Part shown: positions 1 to 7,996 of the stretch, in pieces
Position numbering within the stretch: the stretch's first letter is position 1
Layout of the letters: each line of letters starts with the position of its first letter
Assembly: GCA_025354065.1 (NCBI GenBank)
Contig: JANXNM010000362.1
Coordinates: forward strand, 1 to 29,347
DNA: 29,347 nucleotides
From: Synechococcales cyanobacterium 340R_concoct_173_sub
GTDB taxonomy: Bacteria; Cyanobacteriota; Cyanobacteriia; Leptolyngbyales; Leptolyngbyaceae
Direction: 5' to 3'
The notes under the pieces: generated by a model
Told to the model about the DNA's origin: nothing
What the model saw: the letters and a program-made list of their open reading frames with translations, nothing else
Database searches by the model: none
Translations under genes and position numbers: made by a program

Positions 1-38
1 TCAAATCAAAATCACCAAAATCCAACAGCCAAAATCAT

Positions 39-1331
39 TTAAGTGAGTGCTTCTAGATAATCTCGAACCTGATTACGTCGTTTAGGTTGACGCAACTTCT
101 GAAGTGCCTTTGCCTCAATCTGTCGGACCCGTTCTCGAGAAAGCTCCAAGGCGCGACCAATATCGGCTAAGGAATAGGGCTGGCCATTAGTCAAACCAAA
201 ACGCATTTTAATTACATCCCGTTCCCGATCGGTTAAATCTGCCATCAACAACAGCAAATCTTTCCGTAGTGATTCACGCATCAACAAATCTTCCGGCGAC
301 AGATCCTCTGTTTCCAGCAAATCGCCCAGTTCTGTATCTTTTTCTTTGCCAACCTTGGTTTCTAATGACACCGCACGGGGCACTTTTAGCAGCACTTCCC
401 TCACCTGATCCACACTCATATCTAGCTCTTGGGCCACATCTTCAATTGATGCAGTCCGACCTTTTTCTTGAGAAATCTTTCGCTGAGCTTTTTTGATTTT
501 GTTTAGTTTTTCAGTAACGTGGACCGGAAGCCGAATCGTACGACTCTGGGTAGCGATCGCCCGCGTAACGCCCTGACGGATCCACCAGTACGCATAAGTA
601 CTAAACCGATAGCCTTTAGTCGGGTTGAATTTTTCCACGGCCCGTTCCAAGCCCAACGTCCCTTCTTGAATCAAATCCAACAGCTCTAAACCTCGGTTTT
701 GGTATTTCTTCGCCACAGACACCACGAGACGAAGATTCGCCTTGATCATGTGTTCCTTAGCCCGAATTCCCTCGGTTTGAACTTTCTCCAGCTCTTCGAC
801 ACCTATATTTGCAACATTAGCCCAAGCCTGTTTGCCTTCTGCCATCGCAGGTTTTAGTTCTGCAACCGTGAGAATGCATTGGGAGGCCCAGCGTTCTAGG
901 GATGGACGATGACCCAAAATCGCTGTCAACCGATCGCGAGCTTCAATAACCTTGACGTACTTGGCAATGGATCTATTATTCAGGCTGGATGCCGTATTTC
1001 GATGTTCAAGCAGCAGCATATAGCGCTGAACACGTTGGGCTTCCATCACTTCTTCGTCTCGGCCCAAGAGCTTAACACGTCCGATTTCTTGCAGATACAT
1101 CCGCACCAAATCTGTGGTTCTGCTTCGTCCGGTTGTAGGAATAACTGCGATCGCCTCATCCAGATCTAAATCGCCTATTTCTAGAGAAATCTCTTGAAGA
1201 TTAGGCTCCTGAAAATCGACATCCAGGAAAGTCGGCTCTTGAAAGTCCGAGTCCTGAAGGTCAATAATTAATAGCTCAGGCGAGGAATCCGTGGATTCAA
1301 AACTTTGAGTTAGCACAGAAAGATTATCCAT
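39..1331 (-). CDS. sigC: Group 2 RNA polymerase sigma-70 factor, SigC-like
   Basis: This is an alternative sigma factor of the RpoD-related group 2, which directs RNA polymerase to a subset of promoters. Region 1.2 lies at residues 73-103 (TDLVRMYLQEIGR), region 2 at about 196-265 (KANLRLVVSVAKKY, then YAYWWIRQGVTRAIA), region 3 at about 280-355 and the region 4 helix-turn-helix at about 375-425 (SRERVRQIEAKAL). The stretch between regions 1.2 and 2 is long (about 90 residues), and the protein ends RRNQVRDYLEALT; both fit cyanobacterial SigC better than SigA, B, D or E, though I assign this from memory. The frame is open to 1385, but I prefer the ATG at 1331 (430 residues), because the upstream 18 residues do not resemble the family. 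The N terminus is acidic and carries a repeated DFQEP motif. The gene is monocistronic as far as I can see, with a 328-base leader region before gpsA. Confidence 0.85.
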   Translation of the reverse strand: MDNLSVLTQSFESTDSSPELLIIDLQDSDFQEPTFLDVDFQEPNLQEISLEIGDLDLDEAIAVIPTTGRSRTTDLVRMYLQEIGRVKLLGRDEEVMEAQRVQRYMLLLEHRNTASSLNNRSIAKYVKVIEARDRLTAILGHRPSLERWASQCILTVAELKPAMAEGKQAWANVANIGVEELEKVQTEGIRAKEHMIKANLRLVVSVAKKYQNRGLELLDLIQEGTLGLERAVEKFNPTKGYRFSTYAYWWIRQGVTRAIATQSRTIRLPVHVTEKLNKIKKAQRKISQEKGRTASIEDVAQELDMSVDQVREVLLKVPRAVSLETKVGKEKDTELGDLLETEDLSPEDLLMRESLRKDLLLLMADLTDRERDVIKMRFGLTNGQPYSLADIGRALELSRERVRQIEAKALQKLRQPKRRNQVRDYLEALT

Positions 1332-1658
1332 AGAAAAACTCTGATATAAACGGTAGGCAATGACTCCAAAACTAGGAAACCACAACCCCCGTATTGACGG
1401 GTTAGCTTATTTAAGGTATGTGCCTAGACTGCCCGCGATCGCACTCTGAATTAACAGCACGTTTTAATCCGGCCAGGACTAGAACTCGACAAACTTATTA
1501 GGCTCGTAGGTTTACTACGACTTCTTTCTCTCACGTTCCAGAATGGTCCGTAACTTATGCGCTTATCCCTAAGATGTCTTTAACAAACTATCACTCCCAA
1601 TACAAAAAATTATCTGAAGCTTTAGTCTTAGACGAGGCAAAGATGAGCCAGGTTCCAG
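1332..1658. other. Intergenic region between gpsA and sigC, two small hairpins
   Basis: This 327-base stretch has no gene. It should hold the sigC promoter on the minus strand, but I see no convincing -35/-10 pair. It contains two perfect small hairpins: TCGTAG/CTACGA at 1504-1520 with a 5-base loop, and CCCGT/ACGGG at 1388-1401 with a 4-base loop. The second lies 57 bases before the chosen sigC start and could sit in its leader RNA. A HIP1 octamer is at about 1435-1442. Confidence 0.5.
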
Positions 1659-2600
1659 CTAAATTTGCATTTCTTCAGGTTTACTCACTCGGGACATCAA
1701 AATATTAAGCGCATCCATGGGCGTGACTTGACCTTGGAGTAGACGACTAACCTGTTGGGTGATGGGCAAATCTATTGCGGCATGAGTAGCAAGTTCGATC
1801 AGAACCATACAAGTATTAATCCCTTCGGCAGTGCCTTCTAAGGTGGCGAGAACCTGGTCGATTGTTTCACCTTGGGCCAGACGGTAGCCGACTTGATAGT
1901 TACGACTAAGCGGACTACTACAGGTAGCCATCAAATCGCCCATCCCCGCTAACCCATACAGCGTATCGGCCTTCCCACCCCAATACCCCGCAATCCGAAT
2001 CATTTCGGCTAAACCACGGGTAATTAAGGCGGATTGAGCATTAGTTCCGAGTTCTAAACCATCACAGGCTCCCGTCGCGATCGCAATTACGTTTTTTAAT
2101 GCGCCCGCAAGTTCGACTCCGGTGAGATCCGCATTGGTATAGACCCGGAACCGTTGCGAGTTAAACAATGCTTGGACCTGTTGAGCCGCCTCGGCGTTGT
2201 GACTGGCAACCACTGTGGCCGCAGGTCGTCTCTGTTGAATTTCTTTTGAGAGATTTGGGCCAGAAAGAACGGTAATTGCAGCGGTGGGGAATGCCTCTTG
2301 CCAAATTTCTGAAGGTCGCTTCGGCAAATGCTCCAAACTACTTTGCGCTGAGGCTTCTAATCCCTTGGTGGCAGACACAACGATAGTAGACTGCGGCAAA
2401 TTCAATTGCTGAATTTGCTCAACAACATCCCGAACCCCTTTCATTGAGACGGCGCAGACCCACAGTTCAGAGTCCGTTAAAGCATCTTTCAGGGACAGAG
2501 ACGATCGGCGATACCACTGCGTCACATCGTGATCATTTTCCTGCACTAACTCCGCTAAGGTAGAACCCCAAGCACCACCCCCAAGCACCGTGACTTTCAT
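1659..2600 (-). CDS. gpsA: Glycerol-3-phosphate dehydrogenase [NAD(P)+]
   Basis: GpsA reduces dihydroxyacetone phosphate to sn-glycerol 3-phosphate in the cytoplasm, the first committed step of phospholipid and glycolipid synthesis. The N terminus carries the Rossmann dinucleotide-binding motif GGGAWGSTL at residues 7-15. The family signature around the catalytic lysine is visible as [12 protein letters not shown], followed by the substrate-binding TRGLAEM and the GLAGMGDL segment. At 313 residues it is close to the usual length, perhaps slightly short. Its ATG overlaps the TGA of lipA by 4 bases (ATGA, 2597-2600), so the two genes are almost certainly co-transcribed and translationally coupled. 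Pairing of lipid-backbone and lipoate synthesis is a plausible but unproven functional link. Confidence 0.95.
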   Translation of the reverse strand: MKVTVLGGGAWGSTLAELVQENDHDVTQWYRRSSLSLKDALTDSELWVCAVSMKGVRDVVEQIQQLNLPQSTIVVSATKGLEASAQSSLEHLPKRPSEIWQEAFPTAAITVLSGPNLSKEIQQRRPAATVVASHNAEAAQQVQALFNSQRFRVYTNADLTGVELAGALKNVIAIATGACDGLELGTNAQSALITRGLAEMIRIAGYWGGKADTLYGLAGMGDLMATCSSPLSRNYQVGYRLAQGETIDQVLATLEGTAEGINTCMVLIELATHAAIDLPITQQVSRLLQGQVTPMDALNILMSRVSKPEEMQI

Positions 2601-3505
2601 CGTGCTGCAACAGGTGATGGATTTAGACTAGGTTTTGTGCGGGGAAACCGTTCAATCAACGATCGCACTTGCCCCGCATGGTACGAACTCCGGGTTAAGG
2701 GTGACGAGACAACTTGCAAAAAGCCAATTGATTCGCCATAAACGCGCCACGCATCGAATTGATCAGGCGTAACAAAGTTTTTTACGCCTAAATGCTTTTG
2801 AGTTGGCTGGAGATATTGCCCGATCGTCACAATGTCGCAATCAACCGCTCTCAAATCTCGCAGAGTTTCGCGCACTTCCTCATCAGTTTCGCCCAACCCC
2901 ACCATGATTCCAGATTTTGTATAGACCCAAGGTGCATGGCTACGGCTTTGTTTCAGCACTTCCATAGACCGCAAATAATTCCCTTGGGGCCGAACACCGC
3001 GATACAACCGCGCAATGGTTTCAGTGTTGTGATTCAACACGTCGGGCTGAGCATCTAGAATGACAAATAATGCATCCCAATTGCTACATAGATCAGGAAT
3101 CAGGAGTTCTATTGTGGTTCCGGGCGATCGGTCCCGAATTTCTTGAATACAACGGATAAACTGCGACGCACCACCATCGAGCAAATCATCCCGGTTGACT
3201 GACGTAATCACCACATGATTTAAACGCATTCGACTGACGGCTTCACCCAATCGAATTGGCTCCGTCGGGTCCAGCGCTTGAGGCTTTTTCTCAAAATCAA
3301 TATCACAATAGGGACAAGCCCTCGTACAGGCCGGACCCATAATCAAAAAGGTCGCGGTTCCGCTGTTGAAACATTCACCAATATTTGGGCAGGATGCCTC
3401 TTCGCAAACAGTATTAAGACTGAGGTCACGTAGGGTTTCGGTCACAGCTCCGATGCGTTCCCATTGAGGAGCCTTCACACGTAGCCAATCGGGTTTTACA
3501 GTCAT
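2597..3505 (-). CDS. lipA: Lipoyl synthase (radical SAM)
   Basis: LipA inserts two sulfur atoms into octanoyl chains bound to the lipoyl domains of 2-oxoacid dehydrogenases and glycine cleavage H protein. Both cysteine motifs of the family are present: the auxiliary cluster ligands C34, C39 and C45 ([12 protein letters not shown]) and the radical SAM motif C60, C64, C67 (CTRACPYC). The conserved RSSYHAG near the C terminus supplies the serine ligand of the auxiliary cluster. At 302 residues the length is normal. Cyanobacteria often carry two LipA copies, so this may be one of two. The gene overlaps gpsA downstream and follows the HAD phosphatase on the same strand after about 100 bases. Confidence 0.96.
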   Translation of the reverse strand: MTVKPDWLRVKAPQWERIGAVTETLRDLSLNTVCEEASCPNIGECFNSGTATFLIMGPACTRACPYCDIDFEKKPQALDPTEPIRLGEAVSRMRLNHVVITSVNRDDLLDGGASQFIRCIQEIRDRSPGTTIELLIPDLCSNWDALFVILDAQPDVLNHNTETIARLYRGVRPQGNYLRSMEVLKQSRSHAPWVYTKSGIMVGLGETDEEVRETLRDLRAVDCDIVTIGQYLQPTQKHLGVKNFVTPDQFDAWRVYGESIGFLQVVSSPLTRSSYHAGQVRSLIERFPRTKPSLNPSPVAAR

Positions 3506-3573
3506 GGCACTCTTAGTCTTTTAGATCTAATGAAGGATGTTAGTCCTCAAGTCTAGCCATTCTACCAAATTTT

Positions 3574-3608
3574 GTGAAAGACTATCCGTATCGCCATGGC
3601 ACTTTCAC
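3574..3608 (-). terminator. Possible weak stem-loop behind the HAD gene
   Basis: A perfect 7-bp inverted repeat, GTGAAAG (3574-3580) and CTTTCAC (3602-3608), begins 2 bases after the stop of the HAD phosphatase gene on the minus strand. The loop is 21 bases. Only a short A/T run (AAAATTT) follows, so it is at best a weak terminator. It could equally be an operator for lipA, whose start is 69 bases away. Confidence 0.3.
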
Positions 3609-3609
3609 G

Positions 3610-4416
3610 TCAAATCTGTGTCAAGTGTTTTACTAATTCCCCAAACCCGATTCCGGCCTCTCCATCGGTCCAATAATTTGGTAGATGTACGAGTTGGTCT
3701 ACATAGTGATTCAGATTTGCCACCCCAACGGAGAGCGGAAAGGTAAACAAGGTTTCGTCATTTGGACTATCGCCCACTGTGACCACGGACTCTGGTGAAA
3801 TCCTCGAAAAATGCTGGCTCAAGACTCGATGTAGCCCTGTCGCTTTGGTTTGAGACTGCGGTTTGATATGACATTGAACGGTGCTGTAGGTGAATGAATA
3901 GCTCTCCAATTGACAGAGCCGATCGATTTCTTTTAAATCAGTTTGACTCAATCCGGCCACATCAAACGTCCAATCCGTCAGCCGAAACCGATTGTCTGGA
4001 GATTCTTGAAGCTGAGGAAATCGTTGCTGCAATTTTTTATAGGTCTTTGCTAACTGTTTTCGATGATGCTCTGGCAATGGAACTAGAAATTCCCCTACAC
4101 CACCCTGATCGGATTCTAGGCCAGATGATGCGTAATAAATTCCGCCATTTTCAGCGATCGCCCCCACAATAGGCAAATAGTGAAGCAGCCCGCTCACCCA
4201 CCCCGCCGATCGTCCCGTCACAATGAGCACTGGAATCCCGGCTAGGGCCAATGCTTCCAAATCCCGTAATAACGCGGAACTAAATCGCCCCGATCGCGTC
4301 AAAGTTCCATCCATATCCGTCGCGACCAACCGAACTCTAGACGCATCTAATGTTGAGATTGAAGCTTGCCCATCCTGTCCTGGACTTTGTTGTAGATCGT
4401 GTTGCCAATATGACAT
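3610..4416 (-). CDS. HAD-superfamily phosphatase, Cof/HAD-IIB type
   Basis: This is a cytoplasmic haloacid-dehalogenase-fold phosphohydrolase, probably acting on a sugar phosphate or similar small metabolite. Motif I is DMDGT at residues 34-38, with both catalytic aspartates. Motif II appears as VTGRS, and motif IV as GDSPNDETLF near residue 227, followed by VGVANLN. The cap inserted between motifs II and III places it in the HAD-IIB group (Cof-like and sucrose-phosphate or mannosyl-phosphoglycerate phosphatase relatives). The first 28 residues are polar, lack similarity I can name, and may be an extension; the family core begins at VRLVATDMDGT. The substrate cannot be inferred. It is the first gene of a minus-strand run with lipA and gpsA and is divergent from the membrane protein at 4668. 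Confidence 0.8.
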   Translation of the reverse strand: MSYWQHDLQQSPGQDGQASISTLDASRVRLVATDMDGTLTRSGRFSSALLRDLEALALAGIPVLIVTGRSAGWVSGLLHYLPIVGAIAENGGIYYASSGLESDQGGVGEFLVPLPEHHRKQLAKTYKKLQQRFPQLQESPDNRFRLTDWTFDVAGLSQTDLKEIDRLCQLESYSFTYSTVQCHIKPQSQTKATGLHRVLSQHFSRISPESVVTVGDSPNDETLFTFPLSVGVANLNHYVDQLVHLPNYWTDGEAGIGFGELVKHLTQI

Positions 4417-4471
4417 TTTTAAACGCTCACCACGTCAAGCAAAAATACAACCCGTCCATAGACCTATTTGA

Positions 4472-4503
4472 TATCCCCGTATACCGTATAGATTATGGGG
4501 ATA
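4472..4503. promoter_or_regulatory. Inverted repeat between divergent genes
   Basis: TATCCCC (4472-4478) and GGGGATA (4497-4503) form a perfect 7-bp inverted repeat around an AT-rich 18-base centre that contains GTATACC and GTATAG. It lies 56 bases upstream of the HAD start and 165 bases upstream of the plus-strand gene at 4668. It is the most symmetrical element in this 251-base divergent promoter region and might bind a dimeric regulator. A second, TCTAGA-attatt-TCTAGA, is at 4604-4621. Function is inferred only from position. Confidence 0.3.
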
Positions 4504-4667
4504 AAGCAAAATTATCTAAATTCAAACTGAATTAGTGGAATTTTGTTCTATTTAGGGCAAGCTATACCAAAGCATACTATCAATTAAGATCCTAGCATCC
4601 ACCTCTAGAATTATTTCTAGATATTCATCTACAGCCTCATCAACGATAATTATTTCTTACTACTGCC

Positions 4668-5459
4668 ATGCTCACCCCCATGTCCCACCCGATATTTGCC
4701 CAAGTTCCTAAACCCAAGACAACGATCGCCACACCCACCGCACCGAAAAACACAACCATAAGTACCAACGGCTTAGTATCGCCCATTTGGCAATATAGCA
4801 CCTTGGGACTAGCGATCGCTCTTTCGGCTTTGGGGATCACTAGCGCCTTACAACATCGCCGCCTGACCAAGAAATTGAGATTTGAGACACTAAAAAATCA
4901 AGAAATGCACCGTCGGATTGAAGTCGCTGCGGGCACCATTACTAAGATGGAAAAAAATCCTGACTTAATTCATTCTCGGGATGTGAACTTGGATTATATT
5001 CGAATTCGGATGTCTGAAGAGCGATTCCGGTTTGAAATTGTCAACCAAATTAAAATTAAAATTAAACAGCAAATTACAGTAGCCTTACGACCGACCCAAG
5101 TACAAGACGGCGAACTGGGGGTCGCCAGCACTGGCCGACAAATCGACCAAATTTTTGACGTTGAACATCACCCTGATGGCCAACCCAAGGGAACGAAGCG
5201 TGTTCTATTTCGAGTTGAAATAAAAATTGTTAAACTCCCGACCCAAGCCACCTCCCAAACTATTAACCAAATTACGGATTGTATCGAGACTTTCCTTAGT
5301 CCGGGTCAAGAGAATGACTCCTGGCAACCCACCATCCAAGGTCGCCTTGCCAATATGTATTGGGACCAAACTGCAAAACCGACTCCCCGTGTCCTGCTTG
5401 AACAAACCCAAGAAGGTGCAAATGTCACGTTCCGAACCAATCGAATTACAAAAAGTTAG
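4668..5459 (+). CDS. Uncharacterised membrane-anchored protein
   Basis: I cannot name a function for this 263-residue protein. One hydrophobic segment at about residues 40-62 (WQYSTLGLAIALSALGITSAL) is followed by a basic stretch (QHRRLTKKLR), which suggests a single membrane anchor with the C-terminal 200 residues in the cytoplasm. A charged, helix-rich section follows, then what looks like an alternating beta-rich domain from about residue 110 onward (KIKIKIKQQITVAL; RVLFRVEIKIVKL). The first 20 residues include an SHPIFAQVP segment like a signal-peptide cleavage site, but the hydrophobic part before it is missing. Starts are possible at 4668 or 4680; I see no Shine-Dalgarno for either. It is followed by the 188-residue protein on the same strand. 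It is probably a conserved cyanobacterial protein, but I cannot confirm that from sequence alone. Confidence 0.6.
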   Translation: MLTPMSHPIFAQVPKPKTTIATPTAPKNTTISTNGLVSPIWQYSTLGLAIALSALGITSALQHRRLTKKLRFETLKNQEMHRRIEVAAGTITKMEKNPDLIHSRDVNLDYIRIRMSEERFRFEIVNQIKIKIKQQITVALRPTQVQDGELGVASTGRQIDQIFDVEHHPDGQPKGTKRVLFRVEIKIVKLPTQATSQTINQITDCIETFLSPGQENDSWQPTIQGRLANMYWDQTAKPTPRVLLEQTQEGANVTFRTNRITKS

Positions 5460-5474
5460 CTCTATATTTAGTCA

Positions 5475-5500
5475 GGTGAATAAAACCCGGTGAATAAAAC
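5475..5500. repeat. Two 12-bp direct repeats
   Basis: GGTGAATAAAAC occurs at 5475-5486 and again at 5489-5500, separated by CC, just after the membrane-protein stop codon. The period is 14 bases, which is more than one helical turn. It may be a simple slippage duplication or a tandem binding site upstream of the next gene. Confidence 0.6.
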
Positions 5501-5519
5501 TAAGCGAATTTAGGCATAG

Positions 5520-5580
5520 AGAATGATTAATTTAAAAAATTGATCTCATTTATTAAATCCCCGATATACTGAATCATTCT
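5520..5580. promoter_or_regulatory. Promoter enclosed by a 9-bp inverted repeat
   Basis: AGAATGATT (5520-5528) and AATCATTCT (5572-5580) are perfect inverted copies with a 43-base interval. The interval contains TATACT (5565-5570), a good -10 hexamer 30 bases before the ATG at 5600, and TTGATC (5540-5545), a possible -35 with a slightly long 19-base spacing. The arrangement suggests a repressor or dimeric regulator binding across the promoter of the 188-residue gene, possibly that protein itself. This is inference from arrangement. Confidence 0.4.
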
Positions 5581-5599
5581 TTTAGAAGACTTGTGTATT

Positions 5600-6157
5600 A
5601 TGGATTTTAGCGTTCTAACTTCAGATTTTAAAAAACAACTCGAACAACAACGCAGTCGCCTCCTCAAAGAACGCGATGGCATTGTGAAAGCGGCAGTTGC
5701 ACAAGCATCTCAAACTGTAGATGCAAATATTTCTCACATTAATGCGCTTTTGGGTGAAGCCCCTGCCGTAACTGCTAAGAGAGCCTATACTCGCCAATCT
5801 AAAGTAGAACCGATCGAAGTAGTGGCCAAAGCCCCAGAGGATAAGGTTATGTCTTCTAAATCGACCGTAACAAAAGCCGGAAAGAAAACCAGGTTGAATA
5901 GTGATGCGGCATCACCTGAATTAGAATCTGCATTTTCAGGCTTAACTCCAGCTCAAGCGATCGTTCAAGTTTTGCAAAGAGCATCTGGTCGGATCTTTAA
6001 TGTAGACGAAGTGATTGCTGGAATTTATGGCGTAGTCAAACCAGATGCTATGCCGAAGACTCGCCAAAAAATTGGAGTGACCTTAGGACACGGTGCCCGT
6101 CGTGGTGAATTCACAAAAGTTCAGGATATGCCAGCTCAATATCGTTGGGATGGCTAG
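5600..6157 (+). CDS. Uncharacterised protein with coiled N terminus and possible winged-helix C terminus
   Basis: I do not recognise a named family. From the ATG at 5600 the product has 185 residues; a TTG at 5591 would add three. The N-terminal 50 residues (FKKQLEQQRSRLLKERDGI, then alanine-rich helix) look like a coiled coil. A basic, low-complexity linker rich in Lys, Ser and Thr follows. The C-terminal 70 residues, starting at about LTPAQAIVQVLQRASGR, read like a compact helical domain with IFNVDEVIAGIYG and KIGVTLGHGARRGEF, a pattern similar to winged-helix domains that fit a short strand hairpin after a recognition helix. A DNA-binding role is therefore possible, not shown. It has its own promoter-like sequence and ends inside a tandem repeat. 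Confidence 0.65.
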   Translation: MDFSVLTSDFKKQLEQQRSRLLKERDGIVKAAVAQASQTVDANISHINALLGEAPAVTAKRAYTRQSKVEPIEVVAKAPEDKVMSSKSTVTKAGKKTRLNSDAASPELESAFSGLTPAQAIVQVLQRASGRIFNVDEVIAGIYGVVKPDAMPKTRQKIGVTLGHGARRGEFTKVQDMPAQYRWDG

Positions 6158-6198
6158 TTCATCGGTTGGCTGGTTCATCGGTTGGCTAGTTCACTGGT
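6151..6198. repeat. Three tandem 16-bp repeats over a stop codon
   Basis: Three successive copies of TGGCTAGTTCATCGGT occupy 6151-6166, 6167-6182 and 6183-6198; the second has one change (TGGCTGG) and the third one change (CACTGGT). The first copy includes the last two bases of the Gly codon frame and the TAG stop of the 188-residue gene (6155-6157). The array ends 62 bases before the trmFO start. It looks like recent slippage expansion. Confidence 0.85.
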
Positions 6199-6259
6199 TA
6201 CAGTTTAAGTGAGAATGCTATGGTATTGGCTGGCCTTTTCACTTAGATCCAAACGCATA

Positions 6260-7720
6260 ATGCAATCCACATCGCAATCCACATCGCAGCAAGATTTGAT
6301 TCATGTCATTGGCGGTGGCTTAGCTGGGACCGAAGCCGCTTGGCAGATTGCTCAGGCAGGTGTTCCCGTGGTGTTACATGAGATGCGTCCACTGGTGAAG
6401 AGTCCGGCCCACCACAGCGAGCATTTGGCCGAGCTAGTCTGTAGCAATTCCTTTGGTGCGCAGTCACCCGATCGGGCATCAGGGCTAGTTCATGAGGAAC
6501 TGCGACGCTTGGGATCGATTGTGATGCAAAAAGCTGACCAACATCATGTTCCAGCGGGTGGAGCTTTGGCGGTCGATCGGGGAGTGTTTGGCGATGATTT
6601 AACCCACACTTTGGCCAATCATCCCTTAATTGAGTTGCGGCGCGGGGAAGTACAGTCAATTCCTTCTGAGGGTGTAGTGGTATTGACAACAGGGCCGTTA
6701 ACCACTGATGCGCTAGCCGAGGATCTGCGCCGGGTGACGGGAATGGAATATATGAGCTTTTTTGATGCGGCAAGTCCGATCGTGGTGGGGGAATCGATTA
6801 ATTGGGATGTCGCGTTTTTGGCCTCGCGATACGATCGTGGTGAAGCCGCATATTTGAATTGTCCCATGGATAAGCCCCAGTATTTAGCATTTTGGCAAGC
6901 CCTATGCGCAGCCGAACAGGCAGAATTAAAAGACTTTGAACGAGAAACGGCAAAATTTTTTGAAGCCTGTTTACCAATAGAAGAGATGGGGAAACGGGGC
7001 GAAGATACTATGCGTTATGGTCCACTTAAACCCGTAGGATTATTTGATGCGCGCAATGGTGATTTTAGAGAAAATAAACAACTACGACCCTATGCGGTGG
7101 TTCAACTTCGTCAAGAAGATAAAGCAGGGCAGCTTTGGAATATGGTAGGCTTCCAAACCAATCTGAAATGGGGCGAACAAAAGCGGGTATTTCAGATGAT
7201 TCCAGGATTAGAAAATGCTGAATTCGTAAGAATGGGAGTGATGCACCGCAATACCTTCATCAACTCGCCAGAATTACTGCATTCGACGCTTCAGTTTAAA
7301 TCGCGGCCAAGTCTGTTTACCGCTGGCCAAATTAGTGGAACCGAAGGCTATACGGCGGCGAGTGCAGGTGGTTGGTTGGCAGGAACCAATGCGGCAAGGC
7401 TGGTGTTGGGTAAAGACCCGATCGCATTGCCCGTTACCACCATGATGGGGGCACTGTTTGAATTTATTAGTTCTGCATCGCCGAAGCATTTTCAGCCAAT
7501 GCCGCCGAACTTTGGCATTTTACCGACCTTACCAACCAAAGTACGTAGTAAACAAGAGCGCTATGGTCAATACCGCGATCGGTCCTTTAGCGATTTGGCC
7601 AAGTGGGCGATTCAGAACCAAATTAAGCTGCACTCGACCCGTTACGAGGAACTAGCACTGGAGGGGTTAACACAAGAAGAAGTTCACCTAGAATTTCCCG
7701 TGGTCAGCATAAGCGCATGA
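6260..7720 (+). CDS. trmFO: Methylenetetrahydrofolate--tRNA-(uracil-5-)-methyltransferase TrmFO
   Basis: TrmFO makes 5-methyluridine at position 54 of the tRNA T loop, using methylene-tetrahydrofolate as carbon donor and reduced FAD. The FAD-binding motif is at the N terminus ([18 protein letters not shown]), followed by the family signatures [23 protein letters not shown] (in part) and the C-terminal [26 protein letters not shown] place the start at the ATG at 6260, giving 486 residues; the frame extends to 6209, but the extra 17 residues (rich in Trp, Leu, Arg) do not belong to the family. The length is slightly above the roughly 440-470 usual for bacteria. It is preceded by a tandem repeat and followed by a structured 276-base gap, so it may be transcribed alone. 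Confidence 0.94.
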   Translation: MQSTSQSTSQQDLIHVIGGGLAGTEAAWQIAQAGVPVVLHEMRPLVKSPAHHSEHLAELVCSNSFGAQSPDRASGLVHEELRRLGSIVMQKADQHHVPAGGALAVDRGVFGDDLTHTLANHPLIELRRGEVQSIPSEGVVVLTTGPLTTDALAEDLRRVTGMEYMSFFDAASPIVVGESINWDVAFLASRYDRGEAAYLNCPMDKPQYLAFWQALCAAEQAELKDFERETAKFFEACLPIEEMGKRGEDTMRYGPLKPVGLFDARNGDFRENKQLRPYAVVQLRQEDKAGQLWNMVGFQTNLKWGEQKRVFQMIPGLENAEFVRMGVMHRNTFINSPELLHSTLQFKSRPSLFTAGQISGTEGYTAASAGGWLAGTNAARLVLGKDPIALPVTTMMGALFEFISSASPKHFQPMPPNFGILPTLPTKVRSKQERYGQYRDRSFSDLAKWAIQNQIKLHSTRYEELALEGLTQEEVHLEFPVVSISA

Positions 7721-7790
7721 GTTAGAGCTGATTTCATAGCTAATCTAGGCGTGATTTGTGCGTGATTTGGGGCTTAGTGAGTGGTCCGCT

Positions 7791-7837
7791 GAAGTGACGG
7801 CTAAACCGTTCAAGATAACTTGTTAGCCGGGAACTTC
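7791..7837. other. Long imperfect hairpin after trmFO
   Basis: Nested complementary segments form one extended hairpin: GAAGT/ACTTC (7791-7795, 7833-7837), CGGCTAA/TTAGCCG (7798-7804, 7823-7829) and CAAG/CTTG (7811-7814, 7819-7822) closing an ATAA loop. An alternative pairing GTGAC (7794-7798) with GTCAC (7842-7846) is also possible. There is no T run behind it, so it is not a classical terminator. It may protect the trmFO 3' end, or belong to an upstream leader of the oxidoreductase gene. I could not match it to a known riboswitch. Confidence 0.4.
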
Positions 7838-7939
7838 ATCTGTCACCTAAGATTCATATTAAGCAGAACGACTGTGCTAGTATTCTGTGACTGTTTGAGG
7901 CAGTTGACAGGTTTAAATACCGGGTTTTTGCCCTTGTGC

Positions 7940-7968
7940 TTGACTCAGTTATGACTTCGAGATTTATT
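7940..7968 (+). promoter_or_regulatory. Candidate sigma-70 promoter of the oxidoreductase gene
   Basis: TTGACT (7940-7945) matches the -35 consensus in five of six positions. After a 17-base spacer comes TTTATT (7963-7968), which matches the -10 in four of six. The predicted start of transcription is about 20 bases before the GTG at 7997. A second TTGACA at 7904-7909 has no good partner. Confidence 0.4.
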
Positions 7969-7996
7969 ATTTTGTGGTGGTAGAGGAGTAACAAAC

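Noticed and set aside
6306..6773. 155-codon open frame opposite trmFO
   Set aside because: Antisense to a well-conserved coding region; composition is that of a shadow frame.
7791..7846. Glutamine (glnA-type) riboswitch
   Set aside because: CCGTTCA is present, but the downstream GACGGAAGTAGG-like segment expected of that motif is missing.
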